From contig JACPSX010000001.1 in NCBI GenBank assembly GCA_016193065.1, forward strand, positions 1 to 21,069: a stretch of DNA of 21,069 nt. Reading direction: 5' to 3'. Each line of letters opens with the position of its first letter. The stretch's first letter is position 1. This DNA comes from Candidatus Tectimicrobiota bacterium (GTDB taxonomy: Bacteria > JACPSX01). A program made the translations under genes and the position numbers. The notes beneath the pieces were generated by a model that was not told where the DNA came from, ran no database searches, and saw only the letters and a list, made by a program, of their open reading frames with translations. Shown piece after piece: positions 6,076 through 14,089 of the stretch.

Positions 6076-7347
6076 TTGTCCATGAGGTCCAGGAAGTTAA
6101 AAATCGCAGGGATTTTTTTGCTCATCGCGCTGGGCGCATTTGCTGGATACCGCCTGCTGCCTGTCCCCGGAACGAAGGCCGAGGAGCCCCGCCGGAGCCG
6201 GACCCAGGTCTTCCCGGTCCGCATCCAAAAAGTGTCCCCGGGGGACATAGAATACCGGCTCACGGCGACGGGGGACATCCTGGCGCTCATGCAGGTGGAC
6301 CTCCATCCCCGCGTCTCGGGATACCTGCAGTCCGTTCCGGTGCAGATCGGGATGCGGGTTGCCCAGGGACAGGTGATTGCCGTTGTGGATCAGGCCGAGA
6401 TCACGCAGAAGGTCAGAGAGGCCGAGGCGGTCTTGGCCAAGGCCAGAGCCCAGATGGCGGAGGTGCGGGCCGGAGCCCGGCCCGAGGAGCTGGCCCAGGC
6501 GGAAGAGAGCTGGCGCCAGACGAAATCCCGCCTGGAAAATGCCCGCATCAACCTGGAAAGAGTCCGCAGCCTGGTCAGAAACGGCTACGTGGCCCGCCAG
6601 GAGCTGGATAATGCACAACTGGCCTACGAGCTGGCGGAGGCCCAGTCGGTGGCCGCAACCAACCAGCTTGAGCTGGTTCGCAAGGGAGCGCGCGCCGAAG
6701 TCCGGGAAGCCATGGAGGCTCAGGTCAAACAAGCCGAGGCCACTCTCAACCAGCAGCGCCTCCAGTTGGAAAATACCGTGGTGCGGGCCCCGTTTTCCGG
6801 CAACATTTCCCGCCGCTTCGTCGATCCCGGAGCCCTGGTTTCGACTTCCACCCCGCTGGTCACGGTGGTCCACTCGGATACGGTCAAGGTTCTCGTCAAC
6901 ATTCTGGAAAAGGATCTCCCCCTGATCAAAGTCGGAGCGGCGATCTTCGTGCGCACGGACGCCTACCCCGACAAGGTGTTCCAAGGGCAGGTGGTGCGTC
7001 TCAACTCGGCTTTCGAGACGGCCAGCCGGACCCTGGTGGCCGAAGCCCACATCCAGAACCCGGGCGGAGCCCTCAAGCCCGGGATGTTTGCCCGGGTCGA
7101 GGTGCTCCTGGCCAGGAAATCGGCGGTCCTGCGGGTTCCCACGGATGCTCTCCTGAGGGATGAGGAGCGCAAGGCTACATTTCTCTACGTGGTGAACGGC
7201 GATAAGGTGTCGCGCAGGCCGGTGACGACCGGTCTTAGCCAGGATTCCGCCACGGAAGTGGTCTCCGGGCTTAAGGAAGGGGAGGCCGTTGTCACCGTGG
7301 GCCACCAGCGCCTGCGTGACGGGGCTTCCGTTCAGGTCATTCAGTAA
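6076..7347 (+). CDS. RND efflux periplasmic adaptor (membrane fusion protein)
   Basis: This 423-residue protein starts with a single membrane anchor or signal (KIAGIFLLIALGAFAGY). The first half of the barrel-sandwich (lipoyl-like) domain follows, with VDLHPRVSGYLQSVPVQIGM. A long alpha-helical coiled-coil hairpin then spans roughly residues 110-235. The second sandwich half reads TVVRAPFSGNISRRFVDPG, and the beta-barrel and membrane-proximal domains end with GLKEGEAVVTVGHQRLRDG. This is the MexA/AcrA type architecture that links an inner-membrane RND pump to an outer-membrane channel. The TTG at 6076 has GAGG at 5 nt; an ATG two codons later (6082) is an alternative. The permease gene follows after 13 bp. 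No TolC-like channel gene is adjacent, so one encoded elsewhere is presumably used. Confidence 0.88.
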   Translation: MSMRSRKLKIAGIFLLIALGAFAGYRLLPVPGTKAEEPRRSRTQVFPVRIQKVSPGDIEYRLTATGDILALMQVDLHPRVSGYLQSVPVQIGMRVAQGQVIAVVDQAEITQKVREAEAVLAKARAQMAEVRAGARPEELAQAEESWRQTKSRLENARINLERVRSLVRNGYVARQELDNAQLAYELAEAQSVAATNQLELVRKGARAEVREAMEAQVKQAEATLNQQRLQLENTVVRAPFSGNISRRFVDPGALVSTSTPLVTVVHSDTVKVLVNILEKDLPLIKVGAAIFVRTDAYPDKVFQGQVVRLNSAFETASRTLVAEAHIQNPGGALKPGMFARVEVLLARKSAVLRVPTDALLRDEERKATFLYVVNGDKVSRRPVTTGLSQDSATEVVSGLKEGEAVVTVGHQRLRDGASVQVIQ

Positions 7348-7360
7348 GTAAAGGAACAGC

Positions 7361-10300
7361 GTGGACCTCATCCGCGGCTCCCTGCAGAATCCCATCGGCC
7401 GGTTCATGTTCGCCATCGGCCTGATCCTGCTGGGGATCATCGCCTTCTCCAAGCTCGCCATCGATCTTTTCCCCGACATCACCTATCCGGTCGTCTCGGT
7501 GCTCACGGAATATGAGGGAGCGGCGCCGGAAGACGTGGAGGTGACCCTGACGCGCCCCGTGGAGAAGCGCCTGAGCCGCATTCAGAACGTCAAGAACATA
7601 TCTTCCCGGTCTCTGGAGGGCCTCTCCATCGTGACTGCCGAATTTTACTGGGGCACGAATCTGGATACGGCCACCGATGACATCCAGCAGGCCCTCAACC
7701 AGATCATCGATGATTTCCCCGACGACGCCAAGCGTCCCGTGATCTTCAAGTTCGACCCTTCCCAGATCTCGGTGATCACCTTCGCGGTCACCGGGACGAT
7801 GGACGAGTGGAAGCTGCGCGAGCTGGCTGAGGACACGATCGCCCCGCGCCTGGAAAGCATCCCGGGGGTCGCCGCAGCCAATGTTTTTGGAGGCAAGCGC
7901 CGGGAAATTCAGGTGCTGGTCGAACGCTCCCGTATGGAAGCTTCCGGCATCTCCATCCTCCAGGTCGTCGATGGAATCCGCCAGGCCAACACGGATGTTC
8001 CCGGGGGGAATCTCAAGGCGGGGAGCCGGGATTACAACGTCCGTACCCTGGGGCGCAGCACCCGGGTCGCTTTCCTGGAAGACCTGGTGGTCTCCAACCG
8101 AAACGGAGTTCCCGTTCGGGTCAAGGATATCGGACGAGTAGCGGACGGGTTCGAAGAGGAGGATACGGAGACCCGGGTGAACAGCGGAGCCGGTCTGGTC
8201 ATCGGCGTACAGAAGCAGATCGGGGGAAACACGGTCTCGGTCGTGGACACGATCTTGAAGGCCCTGCCCGCCATCCAGAGGGACCTCCCGAAGGGGACGG
8301 TCCTTGAGGTCATTAACGATCAGTCGCGCTACATCCGGAAATCCATCAAGAACCTCCAGCACGAGGCCATGATCGGCGCCCTTCTGGCTACGAGCATCGT
8401 GCTCATCTTCCTGCGCAACGTGAGCAGCACCTTGATCGTGGCCACCTCGATCCCGATCTCGATCCTTTCCACGTTTATCCTGCTCCACGTGAACCACCTG
8501 ACCCTGAACATCATGACCCTGGGCGGGCTCGCTCTGGGCGTCGGCCGTCTCCTGGATGACGCCATCGTGGTCCTGGAAAATATCAACCGCCACTTGGACA
8601 TGGGAGAGCCGCCGGAAGTGGCTTCCTACGAGGGGACCCGGGAGGTGAGCAAGCCGGTCATCGCCGCCACGATCACGAGCATCATCGTCTTTGTCCCGCT
8701 GGCGTTCGTGGAAGGGATCGCGACCGTTTTGTTCCTGCAGATGGCCTACACGGTGGCCTTCTCCTTGCTCGCGTCCCTGTTCGACTCCTTGACCCTGGTG
8801 CCCGTCCTGACTTCCAAGATCCTGGGCCGCCGCGAGCGTCCTGTCCGAGAGGAGTCCCTGGCGCGCAGGTTTTTTGTGAAAAGTCAGGATTTCTTTAATG
8901 GCGTTGATCAGCGCTACCAGAATCTCCTGTCCTGGGCCTTGAAACGCCGCCGCCTGGTTTTTACAGGGACTGGGGGAGTATTGGTCGCCAGCCTTCTGCT
9001 GGTACCCGCCATCGGCAGCGAGTTTTTCCCCAAGTCCGACGAGGGGAACGTGCGGATCAGCCTGCGGCTCCCCGTGGGAACGAGACTGGAAGAGACGCGC
9101 AAGGTGATCGAGCAGATCGAGGCCGTGGTGCGCTCCGAGGTTCCGGAAGTCGAGGCCATGTTTGCCCGGGCAGGCTCCGGGCGGGGCCGCTCGGTGATTT
9201 TCGGCGGCCGGTTCACCGGCCCGCACACGGGGTTCGTGTCGCTGACCCTTTCCGACAAATCCCGCCGCCGACGCTCCTCGGAGCAAATTGCCGCGGCCTT
9301 GCGTCCCAAGCTCTCCCGGATTCCCGGCGCCATTGTCACGGTGAACAGCGGCGGCCTGGTCTCGCGGGTCATCTCGTTCGGGTCGGAAGAGCCTCTGCGA
9401 GTCGAGATCATCGGGTACGACCTGGGGCTTTCCAGCCGCCTGGCCCGGGAAGTGGCCGAGTCCATGAGATCCGTGCCGGGCGTGACCGATATCCAGGTGA
9501 GCCGGGAAGAAGGCCAGCCCGAGTACAACGTGCGGATCCAGCACGACCGGGTCTCCAACATGGGTCTTACGGTGAGCCGGGTGGCCGACACGGTGAAATC
9601 CGCGCTGGGAGGCAAAGTCGCTTCCGTCTATATTGATCCAGCCACGGGCCGCGAGCATAACATCCGCGTGCGCCTCCAAGAGGCGGACCGGGGAGCTCCC
9701 CGGGACATTGAACGGATCACTCTTCCCATGGATAGCCGTGGTTCGATTTCCCTGGGCAACGTGGCTGAGCTGGTTGCGGCCACCTCCCCGACCCGGATCG
9801 AGCGCAAGTACCAGCAGCGGGCCGTCTTCGTCACCGCGGACAGCAGCGGCCGCGACTTTGGAAGTGTGGCTCGGGAAATTGAGAGCAATCTTGGCCGCCT
9901 GCAAGTTCCCGAGGGGTTCTCCATGAGGCTGAGAGGATCCCGAGAGGACCAGCAGCAAGCCTTCCGCTCCCTGGCTTTCGCCTTGCTGCTGGCCATTGTT
10001 CTCATCTATATGGTGCTCTCCGCCCAATTCGGTTCCCTGGTCCACCCCTTTCTCATTATGTTCTCGGTCCCCCTGGGATTCATCGGCGTCATCTGGGCCC
10101 TGTTCCTGACCGGAATCACCTTGAGCGTGATCTCCTTTATCGGCATCATCATGATGGTGGGGATCGTGGTCAGCAACGCGATCCTGCTGGTCGATTACAC
10201 GAACCTCTTGCGGGCGCGCGGGGTCGAGCTGGATCAGGCGGTGGTCCAGGCGGGCAGGACGCGGCTGCGTCCGATCCTGATGACGACGTTGACGACTCTT

Positions 10301-10468
10301 CTGGGGCTTTCCCCCATGGCCCTGGGAATCGGGGAAGGCGCGGAAGCAAACGCGCCTCTGGCGATTACCGTCATCGGCGGCCTTTCGGTCTCCACCTTCC
10401 TCACGCTCGTCTTTCTCCCCGCGCTTTATCATAGCGTCGAGCGCTATCGCCTGAAACGGCGAGCATAG
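7361..10468 (+). CDS. RND-family efflux permease (HAE1-like)
   Basis: This 1035-residue protein is a full-length RND pump. It has one N-terminal membrane helix, a large periplasmic domain, six helices around residues 335-540, a second periplasmic domain, and five or six closing helices. LDDAIVVLENINRHL (Asp399-Asp400) is the proton-relay Asp pair of TM4. AcrB has a relay Lys (Lys940, SAKNAI context) in TM10; here the matching segment is VVSNAILLVDYTN with Ser938, as in RND subgroups that lack that Lys. The Asp pair fits the drug/amphiphile (HAE1) branch rather than metal pumps. The GTG start has AAGGAA upstream and lies 13 bp after the adaptor gene. The substrate is unknown; lipophilic compounds are typical. 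Confidence 0.88.
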   Translation: MDLIRGSLQNPIGRFMFAIGLILLGIIAFSKLAIDLFPDITYPVVSVLTEYEGAAPEDVEVTLTRPVEKRLSRIQNVKNISSRSLEGLSIVTAEFYWGTNLDTATDDIQQALNQIIDDFPDDAKRPVIFKFDPSQISVITFAVTGTMDEWKLRELAEDTIAPRLESIPGVAAANVFGGKRREIQVLVERSRMEASGISILQVVDGIRQANTDVPGGNLKAGSRDYNVRTLGRSTRVAFLEDLVVSNRNGVPVRVKDIGRVADGFEEEDTETRVNSGAGLVIGVQKQIGGNTVSVVDTILKALPAIQRDLPKGTVLEVINDQSRYIRKSIKNLQHEAMIGALLATSIVLIFLRNVSSTLIVATSIPISILSTFILLHVNHLTLNIMTLGGLALGVGRLLDDAIVVLENINRHLDMGEPPEVASYEGTREVSKPVIAATITSIIVFVPLAFVEGIATVLFLQMAYTVAFSLLASLFDSLTLVPVLTSKILGRRERPVREESLARRFFVKSQDFFNGVDQRYQNLLSWALKRRRLVFTGTGGVLVASLLLVPAIGSEFFPKSDEGNVRISLRLPVGTRLEETRKVIEQIEAVVRSEVPEVEAMFARAGSGRGRSVIFGGRFTGPHTGFVSLTLSDKSRRRRSSEQIAAALRPKLSRIPGAIVTVNSGGLVSRVISFGSEEPLRVEIIGYDLGLSSRLAREVAESMRSVPGVTDIQVSREEGQPEYNVRIQHDRVSNMGLTVSRVADTVKSALGGKVASVYIDPATGREHNIRVRLQEADRGAPRDIERITLPMDSRGSISLGNVAELVAATSPTRIERKYQQRAVFVTADSSGRDFGSVAREIESNLGRLQVPEGFSMRLRGSREDQQQAFRSLAFALLLAIVLIYMVLSAQFGSLVHPFLIMFSVPLGFIGVIWALFLTGITLSVISFIGIIMMVGIVVSNAILLVDYTNLLRARGVELDQAVVQAGRTRLRPILMTTLTTLLGLSPMALGIGEGAEANAPLAITVIGGLSVSTFLTLVFLPALYHSVERYRLKRRA

Positions 10469-10472
10469 CATT

Positions 10473-10504
10473 CAGCTCTTAGCTCTTGGCCCTTAGCTCT
10501 CGGC
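10473..10504. repeat. Short tandem-like CTTAGCTCT repeat
   Basis: CAGCTCTTAGCTCTTGGC is followed by CCTTAGCTCTCGGCT, an iteration of an approximately 8-nt AGCTCTTN unit directly after the RND permease stop. Further on, GCGGAGA occurs twice (10548-10554 and 10557-10563). The 146-bp gap to the HAD gene holds only these low-complexity repeats. Confidence 0.45.
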
Positions 10505-10614
10505 TATAAAAGCGAAACCTGGTAAAATGGCTTCGTGTTTTTTCGCTGCGGAGAACGCGGAGACCACAAAAAAGATCATGAACGGTTTCCCCTTGAAGAA
10601 GCGGGAGGGAGAAC

Positions 10615-11310
10615 GTGGCGGCAAAGGCGGTTTTTTTTGATGCGGGCGGCACTCTGATCTTCATCGATTACGATTACATTCTCGGGGTGCTTAGAGGTCA
10701 CGGAGTCACCCTGGACCGTCAAGACCTCATGAAAGGCGAGTATGCGGCCAAGTTCGAGGTGGACCACCGGATCCTGGTGGAAAAGCGCCGGGACGGCCTC
10801 TGGGATGACCTGTTCGGGATCATGCTGCGGGGCGCCGGAGTTCCCGAAGGGCTCCTGGACCGAGTAATTCCCGAGCTGGAGAGCGAAGTTCCCGCGGCGG
10901 CGCTGTGGCGTTGGGTCCGGCCTGAGACCCCAGACCTCTTACGTGGGCTGAAGACGGCGGGCTACACCCTCGGGGTGATTTCCAACTCCGACGGCCGGGT
11001 TGCCCAGCTTCTGGAGGAAGCCGGCCTTGCTCCGTATCTGGACGTCATTGTGGATTCCGGTGTCGTCGGAGTGGAGAAACCGGATCCCCGCATCTTCGAA
11101 CTGGCTCTCAAGCAAGTGGGGGTCTCTGCAGAAGAGGCTCTGTTCACGGGAGACATTTATTCGGTGGACGTTCTGGGGGCCCAGGCGGCGGAACTGAGAG
11201 GGATCCTGTTTGATCCCCTGCGGCTCTACGATCACGTGGACTGCCCCCGGATTCATGCCATCGACGAGATTGCGGTTTATGCCGGCCAATCTTCCCCCTC
11301 AGTACTTTGA
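10615..11310 (+). CDS. HAD-superfamily hydrolase
   Basis: This 231-residue protein has HAD motif I (FFDAGGTLIF, nucleophile Asp9), motif II (VISNSDGR) and the motif III Lys in GVEKPDPRIF. Motif IV is FTGDIYSVDVLGAQAA, with the Mg-binding acids. The helical cap at about residues 20-95 is the C1 type of the HAD-IA group. The usual acid-base Asp two residues after the nucleophile is Gly here (DAGGT). That variation is frequent in HDHD3-like members, and it makes simple phosphatase activity less certain. The GTG start is preceded by GGGAGGGAG. The next gene, encoding a GTPase, overlaps its 3' end by 32 bp, which suggests coupled expression. Confidence 0.8.
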   Translation: MAAKAVFFDAGGTLIFIDYDYILGVLRGHGVTLDRQDLMKGEYAAKFEVDHRILVEKRRDGLWDDLFGIMLRGAGVPEGLLDRVIPELESEVPAAALWRWVRPETPDLLRGLKTAGYTLGVISNSDGRVAQLLEEAGLAPYLDVIVDSGVVGVEKPDPRIFELALKQVGVSAEEALFTGDIYSVDVLGAQAAELRGILFDPLRLYDHVDCPRIHAIDEIAVYAGQSSPSVL

Positions 11311-12256
11311 AGCGGAGCGGCTTTTCCGGGAAGCAAGATCTCCGCAGGACAAGCTGGCGGCCCTGGAGGAAATGCTCCGAATAATTCCCCACCACAAAGG
11401 GACCGACAAGCTGATCGGGGACCTGCGCCGCAAAATGGCCAAGCTCAAGGAGGAGGCGCAGAGGAGGCCCCAGACGGGGAAGAGAGGGGAGGCCTTTTCG
11501 ATCCGCCGGGAGGGAGCCGCCCAGGCAGTGCTGGTGGGTTTGCCCAATTCAGGGAAGTCCTCCTTGCTCGCGGCCCTTACCCATGCAACCCCGGTCGTGG
11601 CCGATTATCCGTTCACGACCCGCGGCGCCCAGCCGGGGATGATGGTCTTCGAGAACGTCCAGATCCAGCTCGTGGACACTCCGGCTCTGGGGGATGAGGC
11701 TGCCGATGCCTGGGTTCCGAACCTGCTGCGGGGCACGGATCTCATCGTCGTCGTCGTGGATCTGGAGGAAGATCCGCGCTCCCAGTTGGAGTTTATCCTG
11801 GGGGAGCTGGAAAAGTGGCGTGTCGGGATTCGGGAACTGCGCAGAGACCAGGAGGAGAAGGTCGGGTTTGTGGAAAAGCGCGGCTTCCTGGTCGGAACCA
11901 AGCTGGAGACAGCCGCGGCGCAGGATCGGCTGGCCTACTTGCAGGGTTTGGGAGTTCGGGCCCAGGGCATCTCGGTGGCCCGGGGGTGGGGTCTGGAAGA
12001 ATTTTCAAAATCCGTGTTTGAGGCTCTGGAGGTGATCCGGGTCTACAGCAAGCCGCCGGGAAAACCCGCCAGCTTGCAGGAGCCCATTATTCTGCCTCGC
12101 GGGAGTCAGGTGGCGGGTTTGGCCGCCAGCATTCACAAGGATCTGCTTCAGCAGATGAAGTTTGCCAGGGTCTGGAGCAATCAGGAAAAGATTGCGCGGA
12201 AGGTGGGAAGAGATCACATGCTTCAGGAAGGGGACGTGGTTGAGATCCACACCTGA
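11279..12256 (+). CDS. Obg/DRG-like GTPase with TGS domain
   Basis: This 325-residue protein has a helical N-terminus (residues 1-75). The G domain has P-loop GLPNSGKSSLL (87-97), switch I with YPFTTRGAQPG (110-120) and a G3 region DTPALGD (133-139). The C-terminal TGS domain (about 251-325) starts VIRVYSKPPG and ends HMLQEGDVVEIH. This is the DRG/Obg layout, a group of ribosome-associated or translation-related GTPases. The G4 motif that reads guanine (NKxD) is not recognisable: the expected place has FLVGTKLE (203-210). The ATG at 11279 gives a normal length and lies inside the 3' end of the HAD gene. The frame stays open further upstream, but without a ribosome-binding site or homology. 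Confidence 0.8.
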   Translation: MPANLPPQYFEAERLFREARSPQDKLAALEEMLRIIPHHKGTDKLIGDLRRKMAKLKEEAQRRPQTGKRGEAFSIRREGAAQAVLVGLPNSGKSSLLAALTHATPVVADYPFTTRGAQPGMMVFENVQIQLVDTPALGDEAADAWVPNLLRGTDLIVVVVDLEEDPRSQLEFILGELEKWRVGIRELRRDQEEKVGFVEKRGFLVGTKLETAAAQDRLAYLQGLGVRAQGISVARGWGLEEFSKSVFEALEVIRVYSKPPGKPASLQEPIILPRGSQVAGLAASIHKDLLQQMKFARVWSNQEKIARKVGRDHMLQEGDVVEIHT

Positions 12257-12285
12257 CCGCGTGCGGAAGCAACATCGAGAGTAGC

Positions 12286-13704
12286 ATGAAGGACCGCAGA
12301 GCCATCTACCAATATATTGAGGATCACGAGGCGGAACACATCGCCCGGGTGCAGGAGTATTTGCGTCAGCCCAGCATCAGCGCTGACGGCACCGGGATGA
12401 GCGAATGCGCCCGGCTGCTTCAGGAATACTACCGGGCGCTGGGCTGCCGGGAGGTGGCGGAGGTGGACGTGGGGGGCTACCCGTTCGTGTGGGCTGTCTA
12501 CTCCTGCGGATCTCCCAAGACCATCATCAATTATTCCATGTACGATGTGCAGCCCGTGGAAGGTGAGGTCTGGAGTTCTCCGCCCTTTGAGGCTCACCTG
12601 CAGGAGCGTCCTCCCTTTGGCCGTGTGATCGTCGCCCGGGGAGCCCATAACAGTAAGGGGGGCTACCGGATGTGGCTCAATGCCCTGGAATCCATCATTG
12701 CGGTGGAGGGAAAGCTGCCGGTCAATATTTTCTTTACCGCCGAGGGAGAAGAGGAGTTGGGGAGTCCCCATCTACCGGCTTTCATCGACCGCTATCTCTC
12801 GCGCCTGCAAGAAGCGGATGGGGTGTTGAGCTGCATCCCCTGCCAGCAACACGATGGCGGAATCCGTTTGACTCTGGGAGTGAAGGGAATTTATGAGTTC
12901 CGGTTGGAATGCTCCGGAGAGCGCTGGGGGAGAGGGCCTGAAAAACATGATGTCCACAGCAGCATGAAAGCGATCGCGGACAGCCCCGTGTGGCGTCTTA
13001 TTCATGCCCTGTCCACTCTGACAACTCCCGATGGCAACCGCGTTCTCGTGGAGGGATTTTATGAGAACGCCGCCTCTCCAACCTCTGAGGATCTGGAACT
13101 GATCCGGGATCTTTCCTCTCAATTTGATCCTTCCCTGTGGCAACGAACCCATCGCATACGGAGTTGGGCCGACGATCTCTCGGGCCAGGATCTGCTGGTG
13201 CGGTTTATGTTTTCTCCCACCTTGAACATTCAAGGGATCTGGGGAGGGCACACAGGGGCCGGTTCCAAGACCGTCCTGCCCCACAAGGGGAGCTGCCAGA
13301 TCGACATTCGCCTCGTTCCCGGCATGACCGTGGAGGAAGTTCACGACAAGCTGCGCAGGCATCTGGACCGGCACGGCTATGAAGACATTGCGATCTTTCC
13401 TCTGGGCGGATATCCGCCGGCCCGCACGAGCCTGAGGACAAAGCTGGTTCAATCTGTCGTCCGCATGTACCGGGATCGTGGCATCACTCCGCAGATCTGG
13501 CCCCTTTCAGGGGGAAGCTGGCCCATGTATCTGTACTGCGAGGATCCCTTGCGGCTCCCCTATTGCGCGGGGGGGCTGGGTCACGGCGGCGGCGCTCACA
13601 GCCCCGACGAGTATTTGGTCATGCAGGGAAACGGCACCGTTGCCGGTCTCGTGGAAGCCGAGAAATCCTACGTGGACATCCTCTACAATTTCGTCGAAGC
13701 ATGA
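12286..13704 (+). CDS. M20-family metallohydrolase homologue with altered metal ligands
   Basis: This 472-residue protein follows the M20 peptidase/deacetylase plan with a dimerisation insert. Recognisable parts are MYDVQPVEG (85-93), RGAHNSKGGY (118-127), TAEGEEELGS (151-160) and, near the C-terminus, GGGAHSPDEYL. In typical M20 enzymes the first is GHYDVQP and the second RGAxDxKG. Here the first metal-binding His is Met85 and the bridging Asp is Asn122. The Glu-rich catalytic segment and the last His are kept. I recall a sub-group of M20 homologues with MYDV in place of HYDV, so this may be a family trait rather than decay. It starts 29 bp after the GTPase gene. The substrate is unknown and di-zinc hydrolysis is questionable. 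Confidence 0.75.
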   Translation: MKDRRAIYQYIEDHEAEHIARVQEYLRQPSISADGTGMSECARLLQEYYRALGCREVAEVDVGGYPFVWAVYSCGSPKTIINYSMYDVQPVEGEVWSSPPFEAHLQERPPFGRVIVARGAHNSKGGYRMWLNALESIIAVEGKLPVNIFFTAEGEEELGSPHLPAFIDRYLSRLQEADGVLSCIPCQQHDGGIRLTLGVKGIYEFRLECSGERWGRGPEKHDVHSSMKAIADSPVWRLIHALSTLTTPDGNRVLVEGFYENAASPTSEDLELIRDLSSQFDPSLWQRTHRIRSWADDLSGQDLLVRFMFSPTLNIQGIWGGHTGAGSKTVLPHKGSCQIDIRLVPGMTVEEVHDKLRRHLDRHGYEDIAIFPLGGYPPARTSLRTKLVQSVVRMYRDRGITPQIWPLSGGSWPMYLYCEDPLRLPYCAGGLGHGGGAHSPDEYLVMQGNGTVAGLVEAEKSYVDILYNFVEA

Positions 13705-13787
13705 AACCTCATCGTGTTTCCGGCAAATTTGCGCCTCTTCTTTATGCCTGCCCTACTCAGAAAATGCCCTGTTCACCCCCTCCCTGC

Positions 13788-13844
13788 CCCTCCCCCCTCG
13801 AGGGGGAGGGTATGCCTGCCTGCCGCGCCCGCGGCGCAGGCAGG
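13788..13844. repeat. Two adjacent GC-rich palindromes
   Basis: CCCTCCCCCCTC pairs with GAGGGGGAGGG around a CTCGAG centre (13788-13810). CCTGCCTGCCGCG then pairs with CGCGGCGCAGGCAGG (13815-13844). The first resembles the C-rich repeats at 797-816 and 2634-2651. They lie about 85-140 bp after the M20 gene and could slow or end transcription, though no U-tract follows. The rest of the 385-bp gap (13705-14089) shows no gene and no T-box consensus that I can find. Confidence 0.5.
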
Positions 13845-14089
13845 GGTGGGGGGGATGATGCACAGGTGAGCCCAAGGCTCATGACAACTGATCTGAAAAA
13901 GGATTGAGAATGCAAAAAGGGAAAATGTCATTTGTCTCTGGCACGGAAAAGTGCCGTGGAATCCCTGGATATACTTGCATGTTCAGAACGAGGCTTGCAA
14001 ACGGCGGGGGCATTGTTTATGGTGGAGTGGGAAAGGGCGTGATGGAATTCATTTCTGTTGATTTTGTTGATCCTGCGTAGAGGGGACCC

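Noticed and set aside
7337-10471. 1044-codon minus-strand frame opposite the RND permease
   Set aside because: It is a GC-driven antisense shadow: low-complexity Asp/Gly/His/Gln-rich translation without domains, fully opposite a recognisable permease.
13705-14089. T-box riboswitch upstream of proS
   Set aside because: No T-box consensus or matching terminator/antiterminator pair could be found; only GC palindromes and a weak GGCAC/GTGCC pair are present.
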